A program made the position numbers and the translations under genes. The notes below the pieces were generated by a model. It did no database searches, was not told where the DNA came from, and saw only the letters and a program-made list of their open reading frames with translations. Below, piece after piece: positions 1 to 9,149 of a stretch of 64,000 nt of DNA; the first letter of the stretch is position 1; each line of letters opens with the position of its first letter. Origin of the DNA: an uncultured Pseudomonadota bacterium. Lineage in GTDB: Bacteria; Pseudomonadota; Gammaproteobacteria; Steroidobacterales; Steroidobacteraceae. The DNA lies in contig CALGVD010000006.1 in the NCBI GenBank assembly GCA_937920275.1, positions 1 through 64,000 on the forward strand, in the 5' to 3' direction.

Positions 1-1133
1 GCGCGGCGGGCGCTGCAAGCGCGCTGCCGAGCGTCCGGGCGACGGCGCCCGGTACCCATGTCGCTGCGCTGCTCCCCTTGAGCGGCCGCAATGCCGGTGT
101 CGGTGCGCAGCTGCGTGATGGCCTGCTGGCGGGGTTCTTCGCACAGCCCGCTGCCGAGCGTACGCCGCTGCGGTTCTACGACATCGCCGCGCGACCCGTC
201 GGCGAGGCGCTGGCCGCTGCACGCGCCGCGGGCGCGGTGTTCGTGATCGGCCCTTTGATGCGGGATGATGTGCTCGCCGCAGCCGCGTTCGCCACCTCGA
301 CACCGGGCGCACCGCCGATGTTGGTGCTCAATTTCCTCCCGGCTTCGGGCTCGGCGGCCGTGCCCGCCGAGACACCGGCCACGCTCTACCAATTCGGGCT
401 GTCGCCGGAGGACGAATCGCGCAGCGTGGCGCGTCGAGCGATCGCGGACGGCCGTCGTCGGGCCGTCGCCCTGGTGCCGACCGGCGATTGGGGGGCGCGC
501 GTGCTCGCCGCCTTCAAAGACGAATTCGAGGCAGGTGGCGGCACGCTGCTTGCGCAGCGCGCGCTGGGTGGCCGCGATCTGGGGCCAGCGGTACGCAGCA
601 CGCTCGGCATCGACGCGAGCCGCGCGCGCCATCGGCGTCTTCAGTCGCTGATCGGCTCATCGCTGGTGTTCCAGCCACGCCGACGCGGCGATGTGGATCT
701 TCTGTTCGCGCCCGGCCAACCGGCCCTCATCCGTCAACTGCGCTCTCAACTGCAGTTCGAGGCGGCGGCCGACATCCCCATGTACTCCATCTCGGATGCT
801 TGGGACGGCCGGGTCGATGCGGACCTGAACGGCCTCACCTTCACGGATATGCCCTGGATGATCGCACCGGGCAGCGGCCGCAGCGCCACGCTGCGCAGCG
901 AGACTGAAGCGGCCTACGGCGACCTGCGCGACCGTGGCCGGCTGTTCGCGCTCGGCCACGATGCCTGGCTGGTCCAGGAGGGGCTGCGTAACGGTCGCTT
1001 CAGCGCCGGCAGCGGCGAACTCGAAGGCGTCACCGGACAACTCGTGCTCGATGATTCGCGGAGCGTCCGACGCGGCCTGCGCTGGGCGGAGATCCGCAAC
1101 AGCACGCTGCGCTTGCTGGATGACACACCCTGA
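1..1133 (+). CDS. lpoA: LpoA/LppC-family penicillin-binding protein activator (5' partial)
   Basis: The open frame enters the window at base 3, so the N-terminal part, including any lipoprotein signal, is missing. What remains begins near LLPLSGRNAGVGAQLRDG, the typical entry of the periplasmic-binding-protein-like C-terminal domain of LppC/LpoA proteins (family knowledge). It continues with a Rossmann-type substrate-binding fold, including LLFAPGQPALIRQLRSQLQF and, near the end, a domain with FALGHDAWLV. In enterobacteria LpoA is an outer-membrane lipoprotein that activates PBP1A from the periplasm. The following yraN gene overlaps its end by 14 bases, the classic yraM-yraN order. Orthology to the family is firm; activation of a specific PBP is inferred. 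Confidence 0.85.
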   Translation, partial: AAGAASALPSVRATAPGTHVAALLPLSGRNAGVGAQLRDGLLAGFFAQPAAERTPLRFYDIAARPVGEALAAARAAGAVFVIGPLMRDDVLAAAAFATSTPGAPPMLVLNFLPASGSAAVPAETPATLYQFGLSPEDESRSVARRAIADGRRRAVALVPTGDWGARVLAAFKDEFEAGGGTLLAQRALGGRDLGPAVRSTLGIDASRARHRRLQSLIGSSLVFQPRRRGDVDLLFAPGQPALIRQLRSQLQFEAAADIPMYSISDAWDGRVDADLNGLTFTDMPWMIAPGSGRSATLRSETEAAYGDLRDRGRLFALGHDAWLVQEGLRNGRFSAGSGELEGVTGQLVLDDSRSVRRGLRWAEIRNSTLRLLDDTP

Positions 1134-1512
1134 TCGGGGCGAACTCGGACGATCGGCCGAAGATCTGGCGGTCGCTCACCTAGAGGCCGCCGGCGCGCAG
1201 GTCCTGCTGCGCAATTTCCGTCGACGCACCGGGGAACTCGACATCATCGCGCAGCAAGGCAGCACATTGCTCGTGGTCGAGGTGCGATTGCGCAGCCGCG
1301 CGGACTACGGAGGCGCGGCAGCGAGCGTCGATGCCATCAAGCAGCGGAAGATCATCCGCACCACCGAGCAACTCCTGCAGACCCGCCGAGACCTCGCCCG
1401 TTGGCCGGTGCGCTTCGATGTGGTGGTGGTGATGCCGGAGCTTGCACCGACGGACCGCTCTGGCGCATGGCAGGTCGAATGGATCCGTCATGCCTTCGAA
1501 GCGCGGCGCTGA
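1120..1512 (+). CDS. yraN: YraN family (UPF0102) endonuclease-fold protein
   Basis: This is a 130-aa protein. I start it at the ATG at 1120, which overlaps the lpoA end and gives MTHPDRGELGRSAEDLAVAH, the normal family N-terminus. Visible family signatures are G(R)SAEDLAVAHLEAAG, LLRNFRRRTGELDIIA and LLVVEVRLRSR, which carry the acidic and basic residues of a restriction-endonuclease-like (PD-D/ExK) core. The usual K of the VEVK motif is R here. The molecular role of YraN is not well defined; DNA processing linked to transformation or Holliday-junction resolution has been suggested for the family. diaA and yraP, which follow yraN in E. coli, are absent and a convergent sspB comes next. Confidence 0.85.
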   Translation: MTHPDRGELGRSAEDLAVAHLEAAGAQVLLRNFRRRTGELDIIAQQGSTLLVVEVRLRSRADYGGAAASVDAIKQRKIIRTTEQLLQTRRDLARWPVRFDVVVVMPELAPTDRSGAWQVEWIRHAFEARR

Positions 1513-1532
1513 CGCGCAAGCGGACGCCCGGC

Positions 1533-2033
1533 TTACTTGACGACTGTGAGGTTCGGGCGGCCGCGGACGGGGCTGGTGGGGGCTGACGGGCCAGGCGACG
1601 CGGGCGGATAACCGGTGGGCGCGATGCCACCGTGGGCGCTGGTGGTGCCCGGCACCGTCGGAGCCTGCGGCGTCCGCGGCGCGAGCAGATCGGCGGGCGG
1701 CGCGAGTTCCCCCTCAGGCGGGAACACCATCCCCTCGCCGCTTTCGCGCGCGTAGATGCTGAGCACGGCCGCGACCGGGAAGCGCACCACACGAGGGACA
1801 CCGGAGAAACGGGCCTCGAAGCTGATGGTCTCGTTGCCGAGATCGAGATGACGGGTCGCCATCAGGCTGAGGTTCAGCACGATGCGACCGTCGCGGACAT
1901 GCGCCTTCGGCACATCCACGCCCTGCAGGTAGGTGTCGACGAGCACATGCGGCGTCATGCCCGCATCGCTCATCCACTGGTGCATGGCGCGCAGCAGGTA
2001 CGGACGCCTCGGCAACCGCTGGTCGTCGCTCAT
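1533..2033 (-). CDS. sspB: ClpXP protease specificity-enhancing factor SspB
   Basis: This 166-aa adaptor delivers ssrA-tagged and other substrates to ClpXP. The N-terminal ~105 residues form the substrate-binding domain, with YLLRAMHQWMSDAGMTPHVL, GRIVLNLSLMATRHLDLGN and AVLSIYARESGEGMVF all matching the family. A proline/glycine/serine-rich flexible linker follows. The protein ends in RGRPNLTVVK, the ClpX-docking XB module (RPxLxVVK in E. coli SspB). It lies 28 bases downstream of petC and on the same strand. sspA, which normally sits between them, is absent. Both functional ends are intact, so I expect a working adaptor. Confidence 0.95.
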   Translation of the reverse strand: MSDDQRLPRRPYLLRAMHQWMSDAGMTPHVLVDTYLQGVDVPKAHVRDGRIVLNLSLMATRHLDLGNETISFEARFSGVPRVVRFPVAAVLSIYARESGEGMVFPPEGELAPPADLLAPRTPQAPTVPGTTSAHGGIAPTGYPPASPGPSAPTSPVRGRPNLTVVK

Positions 2034-2061
2034 GATGTGCGCAGACCCGCGTCGCCGCGGG

Positions 2062-2814
2062 TCATTTCACGTCGCGCCAATACTCCCGCTTGAGGAGCCA
2101 AGCGAGCGCCGTGAACAAGGACAGGAACAACATGACCCAGATACCGAGCGACTGGCGGTAGGCCTTCACAGGCTCACCCGCGTACTCGAGGAAGTTGACC
2201 GTGTCGCGCACGAACTCGTCGTATTGCTCAGCGGTCAACTGACCCGGCTCGACGATCTCGAAGGAGTCGAAGGTGTCCAGACCGTCCTTCTTGACCGTCT
2301 TGAGGATCGGGGCGCCCTGCAGGGACGACAGCACATGCGGCATCGCCGTGCCGGGCAAGGCGAGGTTGTTGGTGCCGTTGGTGGTCTTCTCGTCGAGATA
2401 GTAGGTCTTCAGGAAGCGGTAGACATAGTCGCTGCCTTTGGAGCGCGCGATCAACGAGAGATCAGGCGGGGCTTTGCCGAACCACGCCTCGCCGTCGGCG
2501 GCCGTCAGCTTGGTCAACATGTAGTCGCCCTTCTTGGAGCCTGGCGACAGCATTTCTTCGAGCTGATCCTCGGGGATCTTCAGATCGGTCCCCATGCGCG
2601 AGTAACGGACGTACTTCAGCGAGTGGCAACCGGCGCAATACCCCATGAAGTTGCCGGCGCCGCGCTGCAGAGAGGCGGTATTGGAGATGTCGTTCCCCGG
2701 CTGCCAATCCTGCCATGCTCCCGGCAGACCGGCGGTGGCGGCGCGCACTGCAGGCGAGAAGGACAACGCCGAGAGCACGAGTCCCGCGGCGATCAGGGCG
2801 AACGCATTACGCAT
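2062..2814 (-). CDS. petC: Cytochrome c1, bc1 complex
   Basis: This 250-aa haem subunit of ubiquinol-cytochrome c reductase passes electrons from the Rieske protein to soluble cytochrome c. A cleavable signal peptide (about residues 1-26, ending AVRA) exports it. The haem-c motif CAGCH is at residues 60-64 and is followed by SLKYVRYSRM. A GTAMPHVL segment supplies the likely axial Met. A single C-terminal membrane anchor (SLGIWVMLFLSLFTALAWLL) is followed by KREYWRDVK. The start codon lies 8 bases inside the petB coding end, so translation is probably coupled. It is the last gene of petA-petB-petC. Confidence 0.96.
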   Translation of the reverse strand: MRNAFALIAAGLVLSALSFSPAVRAATAGLPGAWQDWQPGNDISNTASLQRGAGNFMGYCAGCHSLKYVRYSRMGTDLKIPEDQLEEMLSPGSKKGDYMLTKLTAADGEAWFGKAPPDLSLIARSKGSDYVYRFLKTYYLDEKTTNGTNNLALPGTAMPHVLSSLQGAPILKTVKKDGLDTFDSFEIVEPGQLTAEQYDEFVRDTVNFLEYAGEPVKAYRQSLGIWVMLFLSLFTALAWLLKREYWRDVK

Positions 2815-4057
2815 GGTAGTTGACCCTCTCCGGAGCGGCCTTGGTCTTCTCCACGCTCGTGTACCAGGGCATGAGGATGAAGTAGAGGAAATAGATGGCA
2901 GTGAAGATGCGCGCCAGGATGACGTACAGATCGCTCGCCGGCTTCAACCCGAGGTAGCTCAGCACGATGAACGAGATGACGAACAGCACGAGCGCCGTCT
3001 TCGACATCCAGCCCTTGTAGCGGATCGACTTCACCGGGGAGCGGTCGAGCCACGGCAGGAAGAACAGCACCACGATCGCGAGCAGCATGATCAGCGCGCC
3101 GAGTTGCTGGTCGGGCACGGCGCGCAACATCGCGAAGAACGCCGTGAAGTACCACACGGGGGCGATGTGATCGGGCGTCGAGAGGGCGTTGGCCGCCTCG
3201 AAGTTCGGCTTCTCGAGGAAGAGACCGCCGAAGGTCGGGACGAAGAAGATCACGCCGCAGAAGAACAACAAGAACACGCCCACGCCGAACAGGTCCTTGA
3301 TGGTGTAGTAGGGGTGGAAGGGGATGCCGTCGACAGGCTTACCGTTCGCGCCCAGCTTCGCCTTGATCTCGATGCCGTCGGGGTTGTTGGAGCCCGTCTG
3401 GCGCAAGGCGACGAGGTGCATCAGGATCAGGAAGGCGATGGCGAAGGGCATCGCGACCACATGCAACGCGAAGAAACGGTTGAGCGTGGAGTCGGCGATG
3501 CCGTAGTCGCCGCGGATCCATTCGACGAGACCCGGCCCGATGACCGGGATGGTGCCGAAGAGGTTGACGATGACCTGCGCACCCCAATAGGACATGTTGC
3601 CCCAGGGCAGCACATAACCCATGAACGCCTCGGCCATCAGCGCGAGATAGAGCAGCACGCCGAGGATCCACAACAGCTCGCGGGGCTCACGGTAGGAGCC
3701 GTACAACATCGCGCGGAACATGTGCAGATAGACGACGATGAAGAAGAACGACGCACCCGTCGAGTGCATATAGCGGATGAGCCAGCCCCACTCGACCTCG
3801 CGCATGATGTATTCGACCGAATCGAAGGCGGCCGTCTCGCTCGGCTTGTAGTGCATCGCGAGGAAGATGCCCGAGAGGATCATGATCACGAACACCAACA
3901 TCGCAAGGGCACCGAAGAAGTACCAGAGGTTGAAGTTCTTGGGCGCGAAGTAGCCCGTCAACTGCGATTCGACGAACTCGTCGACCGGCAGGCGCTTGTT
4001 GAGCCAGGCGCGGAAGCCGCCCTTCTGGGCAGCGTCGTTATCGTGGGCGGCGGCCAT
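2807..4057 (-). CDS. petB: Cytochrome b, bc1 complex
   Basis: This 416-aa, eight-helix subunit binds haems bL and bH and forms the Qo and Qi sites. I use the ATG at 4057, which overlaps the petA stop as ATGA and gives MAAAHDNDAAQKGGFRAWLN. Haem-ligand histidines are visible in LIRYMHSTGASFFFIVVYLH and FFALHVVAMPFAIAFLILMH. The Qo loop reads APVWYF rather than mitochondrial PEWY; PVWY is the usual gamma/betaproteobacterial form. A reading frame open farther upstream (to 4225) runs through petA in another frame and is not needed. The length matches bacterial PetB proteins. Confidence 0.96.
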   Translation of the reverse strand: MAAAHDNDAAQKGGFRAWLNKRLPVDEFVESQLTGYFAPKNFNLWYFFGALAMLVFVIMILSGIFLAMHYKPSETAAFDSVEYIMREVEWGWLIRYMHSTGASFFFIVVYLHMFRAMLYGSYREPRELLWILGVLLYLALMAEAFMGYVLPWGNMSYWGAQVIVNLFGTIPVIGPGLVEWIRGDYGIADSTLNRFFALHVVAMPFAIAFLILMHLVALRQTGSNNPDGIEIKAKLGANGKPVDGIPFHPYYTIKDLFGVGVFLLFFCGVIFFVPTFGGLFLEKPNFEAANALSTPDHIAPVWYFTAFFAMLRAVPDQQLGALIMLLAIVVLFFLPWLDRSPVKSIRYKGWMSKTALVLFVISFIVLSYLGLKPASDLYVILARIFTAIYFLYFILMPWYTSVEKTKAAPERVNYHA

Positions 4058-4674
4058 CAGGCAGCTCCTTCGGCGTTGGCGTCCAGACCGATGACGAGCA
4101 TCGTGTCGGACTCGAACTTGTGGGGCGGCACCGCCAGATTCAGCGATGCGGGCGAACCGTTGAACACGCGACCGGCGAGATCGAAGCGCGAACCATGGCA
4201 GGGGCAGAAGAAGCCGCCCGGCCAATCCGCGCCGAGGGTGGGCTCACCCTGCGTGAAATACTGCTTCGGCAGGCATCCGAGGTGCGTGCAAGCGGCGTAG
4301 AGCACGAGGAACTCGGGCTTGATCGAACGGGCTTCGTTCTTCGCGTAGACGGGCTGCGCGGAGGCATCGGACTGCGGGTCTTTGAGGCTGGGCCCGACCT
4401 TCGCGAGACCAGCGACGGCCTCAGGCGTGCGGCGCACGACATACACCGGCTGCTTGCGCCAGCTCTGGGTGATCATCTGGCCGGGTTCGAGTTTCGAGAT
4501 GTCGATCTCGAGCGGCGCGCCGAGCGCGCGGGCGCGCTCCGAGGGACGCCACGAGGCGATGAAGGGCACCAAGGTGAAGGCGCCGCCCACTGCTGCGGTG
4601 GCTGCCGTCGCCGCCGTCAAAAATTTGCGTCGGCTGGTGTCGGCTTCGTCGGGCAGATTGTCCGGATCGCTCAT
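4057..4674 (-). CDS. petA: Rieske iron-sulfur subunit, bc1 complex
   Basis: The 2Fe-2S subunit of the bc1 complex. The two cluster-binding boxes are CTHLGC and CPCHGS. The N-terminus carries a Tat-type signal anchor (SRRKFLTAATAATAAVGGAF) that spans the membrane. I choose the ATG at 4674 (MSDPDNLPDEAD, 205 aa) because GGGGAGAG lies about 9 bases before it. An in-frame ATG at 4692 would add six residues and cannot be excluded. This is the first gene of petABC. A perfect TATAAT -10 element lies about 65 bases upstream, and the divergent htrA gene starts at 4819. Confidence 0.95.
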   Translation of the reverse strand: MSDPDNLPDEADTSRRKFLTAATAATAAVGGAFTLVPFIASWRPSERARALGAPLEIDISKLEPGQMITQSWRKQPVYVVRRTPEAVAGLAKVGPSLKDPQSDASAQPVYAKNEARSIKPEFLVLYAACTHLGCLPKQYFTQGEPTLGADWPGGFFCPCHGSRFDLAGRVFNGSPASLNLAVPPHKFESDTMLVIGLDANAEGAA

Positions 4675-4739
4675 CGCAAGATCTCTCCCCATATCATCTC
4701 GCGGAGCCTCGCGAGGTGCTGTTACTGCGGAACGAGGGC

Positions 4740-4745
4740 ATTATA
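4740..4745 (-). promoter_or_regulatory. Candidate petABC promoter -10 (TATAAT)
   Basis: Read on the minus strand, a consensus TATAAT lies in the divergent petA/htrA gap and would start transcription about 60 bases before the petA ATG. I do not find a good -35 hexamer at 16-18 bases; TTGCCG is only 13 bases away. The call rests on the -10 alone. Confidence 0.45.
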
Positions 4746-4818
4746 CACGCCGTACTGTCGGCAAGCCCATTCAGCCAAACCTGATCAGCGGCATGCGGTT
4801 GTCAACGGAGCGGGCTCC

Positions 4819-6024
4819 ATGATGCGATGGCAAAAACCCGTGATCTTCCTCACCGGCGCCTTGGTCGGCGGACTCGCGCTTGCGTTCCTGGCAGTCCTCT
4901 GGCGCCCGGAACTGCTGAACGGTCGTCTCGCCGCCCGACAGGCGGCCCTTGCCGGGGCGTCGACCGCTGGGGCGTCGACCGCCGACTCTCCCGCAACGGA
5001 CTTGGGCCCGGGCGTGACCGCCACCCCCTCCCCGCCCAGCCCGGCACCGCTTGGCAGCTACGCCGATGCGGTGCGACGCGCGGCTCCGGCGGTGGTCAAT
5101 GTCTACGCCGCGCGGATCGTCACCGAACGACTGCCCCGCAACATCCTGCAGGACCCGTTCGGTGAGCTCGGGCCGCGCTACCGCCAGCGTCTCGAGCAAT
5201 CGCTCGGCTCCGGGGTGATCGTCGACTCTGCCGGACAGGTGGTCACCAACCACCATGTCATCGCCGACGCCGCCGCCATCCGTGTGCAGCTCGCCGACGG
5301 CCGGGAGGCGGATGCGCAGGTCATCGGTCGCGATCCCGACACCGACCTCGCCCTCCTCAGGATCACGCTGCGCGACCTGCCCGCCATCGAACTCGGCCGC
5401 TCCTCGACCCTGCGCGCCGGCGACATCGTCCTCGCGATCGGCAACCCGCTCGGACTCTCCGCCACAGTGACTCAAGGCATCGTGAGCGCGACCGGTCGTG
5501 GGCAGCTCGGCGTCGCCGTGTTCGAGAACTTCATCCAGACCGACGCACCGATCAATGTCGGCAATTCTGGCGGGGCGCTCATCAACACCCGCGGCGAGCT
5601 GGTCGGCATCAACACCGCGATCATCGCCCGCAACCTGGGGGTCGAGGGCATCGGTTTCGCGATCCCCGCGGATCTGGTGCGCGGCGTGGTGGGTGAGCTG
5701 GTGGCGCGCGGGCGGGTGGTGCGCGGCTGGGTGGGGTTCGATGTGGCGAACATCGACGACGCCAACGCCCGCGCGGCAGGTCTCTCACGCGGTGGCGTGG
5801 TGATCCTACGGCTTTATCAAGGCAGCCCCGCGCAACAGGCCGGACTGCAGCCGGGCGATCTCATCACCCGCATCGGTGGCAAAATTCCGGCCAGCGCGCA
5901 GGAGGTGCAGGTACGCATCGCCGCCATGCAGCCGGGCACGGCGCTGCTGATCAGCGTGCAACGCGGGGCGCAGACCGCAGACACGCAGTTGCAGGTCGTC
6001 GAACAACCGTTGCGGCAGCGCTGA
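4819..6024 (+). CDS. DegS/HtrA-type periplasmic serine protease
   Basis: This 401-aa trypsin-like protease starts at the ATG at 4819, which has GGAG eight bases upstream. One N-terminal membrane anchor (about residues 8-27) leads to a low-complexity Ala/Ser/Thr/Pro linker (residues 42-78). The protease domain has catalytic His146 in TNHHVI, Asp176 in DTDLALL and Ser250 in GNSGGAL. One PDZ domain follows (about residues 300-395, GSPAQQAGLQPGDLITRIGG). A single anchor and a single PDZ are the DegS/AlgW layout, which cuts the anti-sigma factor RseA/MucA in envelope stress; that role is inferred. The linker holds a 15-base tandem duplication (GASTA repeated). It is divergent from petABC and convergent with murA. 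Confidence 0.93.
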   Translation: MMRWQKPVIFLTGALVGGLALAFLAVLWRPELLNGRLAARQAALAGASTAGASTADSPATDLGPGVTATPSPPSPAPLGSYADAVRRAAPAVVNVYAARIVTERLPRNILQDPFGELGPRYRQRLEQSLGSGVIVDSAGQVVTNHHVIADAAAIRVQLADGREADAQVIGRDPDTDLALLRITLRDLPAIELGRSSTLRAGDIVLAIGNPLGLSATVTQGIVSATGRGQLGVAVFENFIQTDAPINVGNSGGALINTRGELVGINTAIIARNLGVEGIGFAIPADLVRGVVGELVARGRVVRGWVGFDVANIDDANARAAGLSRGGVVILRLYQGSPAQQAGLQPGDLITRIGGKIPASAQEVQVRIAAMQPGTALLISVQRGAQTADTQLQVVEQPLRQR

Positions 6025-6041
6025 CCGGGCGTCCCGGAGGG

Positions 6042-7313
<1,272 letters not shown>

Positions 7314-7565
7314 TCAGGCAGGCCGGTCGAGACCGGCCTCTTCGGGGGTCAACGCCTCGATGCTGAGGGCGTGGATCTCGCGGCCGACCAGTTCGCCGAG
7401 GGTTCGGTAGACCCGTTGGTGGCGGGCGATGGCTCGCTCGCCGACGAACTGCGGGGCGATGATACGGGCGGTGAAATGGGTCTGGTCGTCGGACAACACC
7501 TGGACATGGGCACCGGGCAGGCCGGTGCGGATGAGTTCAGCGACTTTTTCGGGATGCATGCTCAT
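7314..7565 (-). CDS. ibaG: BolA-family protein IbaG
   Basis: A small BolA-like protein of 83 aa from the ATG at 7565 (MSMHPEKVAELI). A longer frame reaches 7601, but its extra residues (MRASVMGWHHTA) do not look like the family. The BolA core is seen in GAHVQVLSDDQTHFTARIIA, FVGERAIARHQRVYRTLGEL and IHALSIEALTPEE, with the helix-turn-helix-like segment and a conserved His (ARHQRVY). BolA proteins pair with monothiol glutaredoxins and carry or sense 2Fe-2S clusters; IbaG is linked to acid stress. It is joined to murA in one operon and divergent from kdsD over about 20 bases. Confidence 0.88.
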   Translation of the reverse strand: MSMHPEKVAELIRTGLPGAHVQVLSDDQTHFTARIIAPQFVGERAIARHQRVYRTLGELVGREIHALSIEALTPEEAGLDRPA

Positions 7566-7570
7566 GGCGG

Positions 7571-7576
7571 TATGAT
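7571..7576 (+). promoter_or_regulatory. Candidate kdsD promoter -10 (TATGAT)
   Basis: TATGAT differs from the consensus at one base and ends only 8 bases before the kdsD ATG. Transcription would therefore begin within a base or two of the start codon. No Shine-Dalgarno sequence is visible before this ATG. There is no clear -35 element. Confidence 0.35.
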
Positions 7577-7584
7577 GCCATCCC

Positions 7585-8574
7585 ATGACTGATGCGCGCA
7601 CGATTGCCGATCAAGGTTTGGTGGACGCCGGCCGGCGCGCCCTCGCCACCGAACTGCGTGCGCTCGGGGCGCTCGAAGCCCGTATCGACCTCAGTTTTGC
7701 GGCGGCCTGCCGCCTAGCTCTCGCCTGTCAGGGCCGGATCGTCGTGACCGGCATGGGCAAATCCGGGCACATCGGCGGCAAGATCGCCGCCACCCTCGCG
7801 AGCACCGGCTCGCCGGCCTTCTTCCTGCACCCCGCCGAAGCCAGCCATGGCGACATCGGCATGATCACCCGCGACGACCTGCTGCTTGCGCTGTCGAACT
7901 CAGGGGAGACCCCGGAGATCCTGACCTTGCTGCCCCCGGTCGCGCGCATCGGCGTGCCGTTGGTGGCGATGACCGGTCATCCGACCTCGACCCTCGCCCG
8001 CGCCGCCAAGGTCCACCTCGATGTCAGCGTGCCCGCCGAGGCCTGCCCGCTCAACCTTGCGCCGACCGCCAGCACCACCGCCACGCTCGCCATGGGCGAC
8101 GCCCTCGCCGTGGCGCTGCTCGAGGCACGCGGCTTCACCGCCGAGGACTTCGCGCGCTCCCATCCGGGCGGCGCGCTCGGACGGCGGTTGCTGCTGCGGG
8201 TCGAGGATGTCATGCGACGCGGCGATGACGCGCCCAAGGTCACGGCCGACACGCCTGTCGCGCTCGGTCTCATCGAGATGTCCCGCAAGGGGCTCGGCAT
8301 GACGGTGGTGGTGGACGCCCAAGATCGCGCCATCGGTGTGTACACCGACGGTGACCTGCGCCGTTCGCTCGACCGACGCATCGATGTGCACGCGGCGCGT
8401 ATGCATGAAGTGATGACCCGTCCCTGCCGCAGCATCGGTCCGCGCGAACTCGCCGCCGAGGCCGTCCACCTCATGGAGACGCACCGCATCACATCGCTGC
8501 CGGTGGTCGACGAGGAGGGACGACTCGTCGGCGCACTCAATGTGCACGACCTGCTGCGTGCAGGCGTGGTCTGA
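7585..8574 (+). CDS. kdsD: D-arabinose 5-phosphate isomerase
   Basis: This 329-aa enzyme interconverts D-ribulose 5-phosphate and D-arabinose 5-phosphate, the first step of Kdo synthesis for LPS. The SIS sugar-isomerase domain fills about residues 40-180 (IVVTGMGKSGHIGGKIAATL, ASHGDIGMI, LALSNSGETPEIL, RSHPGGALG). Two CBS domains follow (about residues 205-325: VEDVMRRGDD, IGVYTDGDLRRSLD, HEVMTRPCRSI, SLPVVDEEGRLVGALN). It heads the kdsD-lptC-lptA-lptB-rpoN-hpf-rapZ-mgtE series. The Kdo-8-phosphate phosphatase gene kdsC, usually next, is missing. Confidence 0.95.
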   Translation: MTDARTIADQGLVDAGRRALATELRALGALEARIDLSFAAACRLALACQGRIVVTGMGKSGHIGGKIAATLASTGSPAFFLHPAEASHGDIGMITRDDLLLALSNSGETPEILTLLPPVARIGVPLVAMTGHPTSTLARAAKVHLDVSVPAEACPLNLAPTASTTATLAMGDALAVALLEARGFTAEDFARSHPGGALGRRLLLRVEDVMRRGDDAPKVTADTPVALGLIEMSRKGLGMTVVVDAQDRAIGVYTDGDLRRSLDRRIDVHAARMHEVMTRPCRSIGPRELAAEAVHLMETHRITSLPVVDEEGRLVGALNVHDLLRAGVV

Positions 8575-8576
8575 GC

Positions 8577-9149
8577 ATGTCCACGGACCCCGTCGCACGG
8601 CCGAGGATGCGGCTCGCCGCCCTCACGGCGGCCTTGCTGCCGTCGCTGTTCGGCGGATGCACCGGGGCGGAGACACCCGGGCCGGGCACGCTCGCCTCCA
8701 ATGACGACCCCGGCTACTCGGCGCGCGATGCGCAGATCATCGAGACCGGCGCAGATGGCAAACCGCGCTACATCCTGCGCGCCGCCGTGATCCACCAGGA
8801 TCCCGCCACGGGCAGCGTCGCGCTCGAGGCGGTCGATATGACCGTGTCGCAGCCGCAAGACCCGCCCTGGCGGGTGCGTGCGACGCAAGGAAGGCTGCCG
8901 CAAGATGCACGCTCGGTGGTGCTGGAAGGCAGCGTCGTGCTGGAAGGAGAGGCCGCGCCCGGTCAGGGCATGCTTCGCATCCGCACCGAACGCCTCGACT
9001 ACGACCTCAGCGCGGGACGGGTCACCGTCCCGGACGCTGTGAGGCTCGAGATGGGCGGTCGCACCCTCGAGGCGGTCGGCCTCGAGGCCGACCTCAACCG
9101 CCGCGAGGCGCAACTGCTCTCCAAGGTCCATGGCCGCTTCCAACCCTGA
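8577..9149 (+). CDS. lptC: LPS export protein LptC
   Basis: This 190-aa protein belongs to the LptC family, which passes LPS from the LptB2FG transporter to LptA in the periplasm. The beta-jellyroll is seen in YSARDAQIIETGADGKPRYI, DMTVSQPQDPPWRVRATQG, LRIRTERLDYDLSAGRVT and VRLEMGGRTLEAVGLEADL. It starts two bases after the kdsD stop and overlaps lptA by 20 bases. The hydrophobic N-terminus (RLAALTAALLPSLFGGC) is short and ends in FGGC, which resembles a weak lipobox; most LptC proteins have an uncleaved helix instead. Family assignment relies on position as well as sequence. Confidence 0.85.
   Translation: MSTDPVARPRMRLAALTAALLPSLFGGCTGAETPGPGTLASNDDPGYSARDAQIIETGADGKPRYILRAAVIHQDPATGSVALEAVDMTVSQPQDPPWRVRATQGRLPQDARSVVLEGSVVLEGEAAPGQGMLRIRTERLDYDLSAGRVTVPDAVRLEMGGRTLEAVGLEADLNRREAQLLSKVHGRFQP

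Noticed and set aside
2807-4057. PVWY instead of PEWY in cytochrome b as an anomaly
   Set aside because: PVWY is a normal natural variant of the Qo motif in gamma- and betaproteobacteria.
2645-4300. Long plus-strand open frame (551 codons) opposite petC, petB and petA
   Set aside because: High GC makes long antisense frames common. The minus strand encodes complete, motif-rich bc1 subunits, and this frame gives a His/Glu/Arg-rich product with no family features.
4120-4818. Upstream extension of the htrA frame to 4120
   Set aside because: The extension is antisense to petA and contains no signal sequence. The ATG at 4819 has a proper ribosome site and is followed by the membrane anchor.
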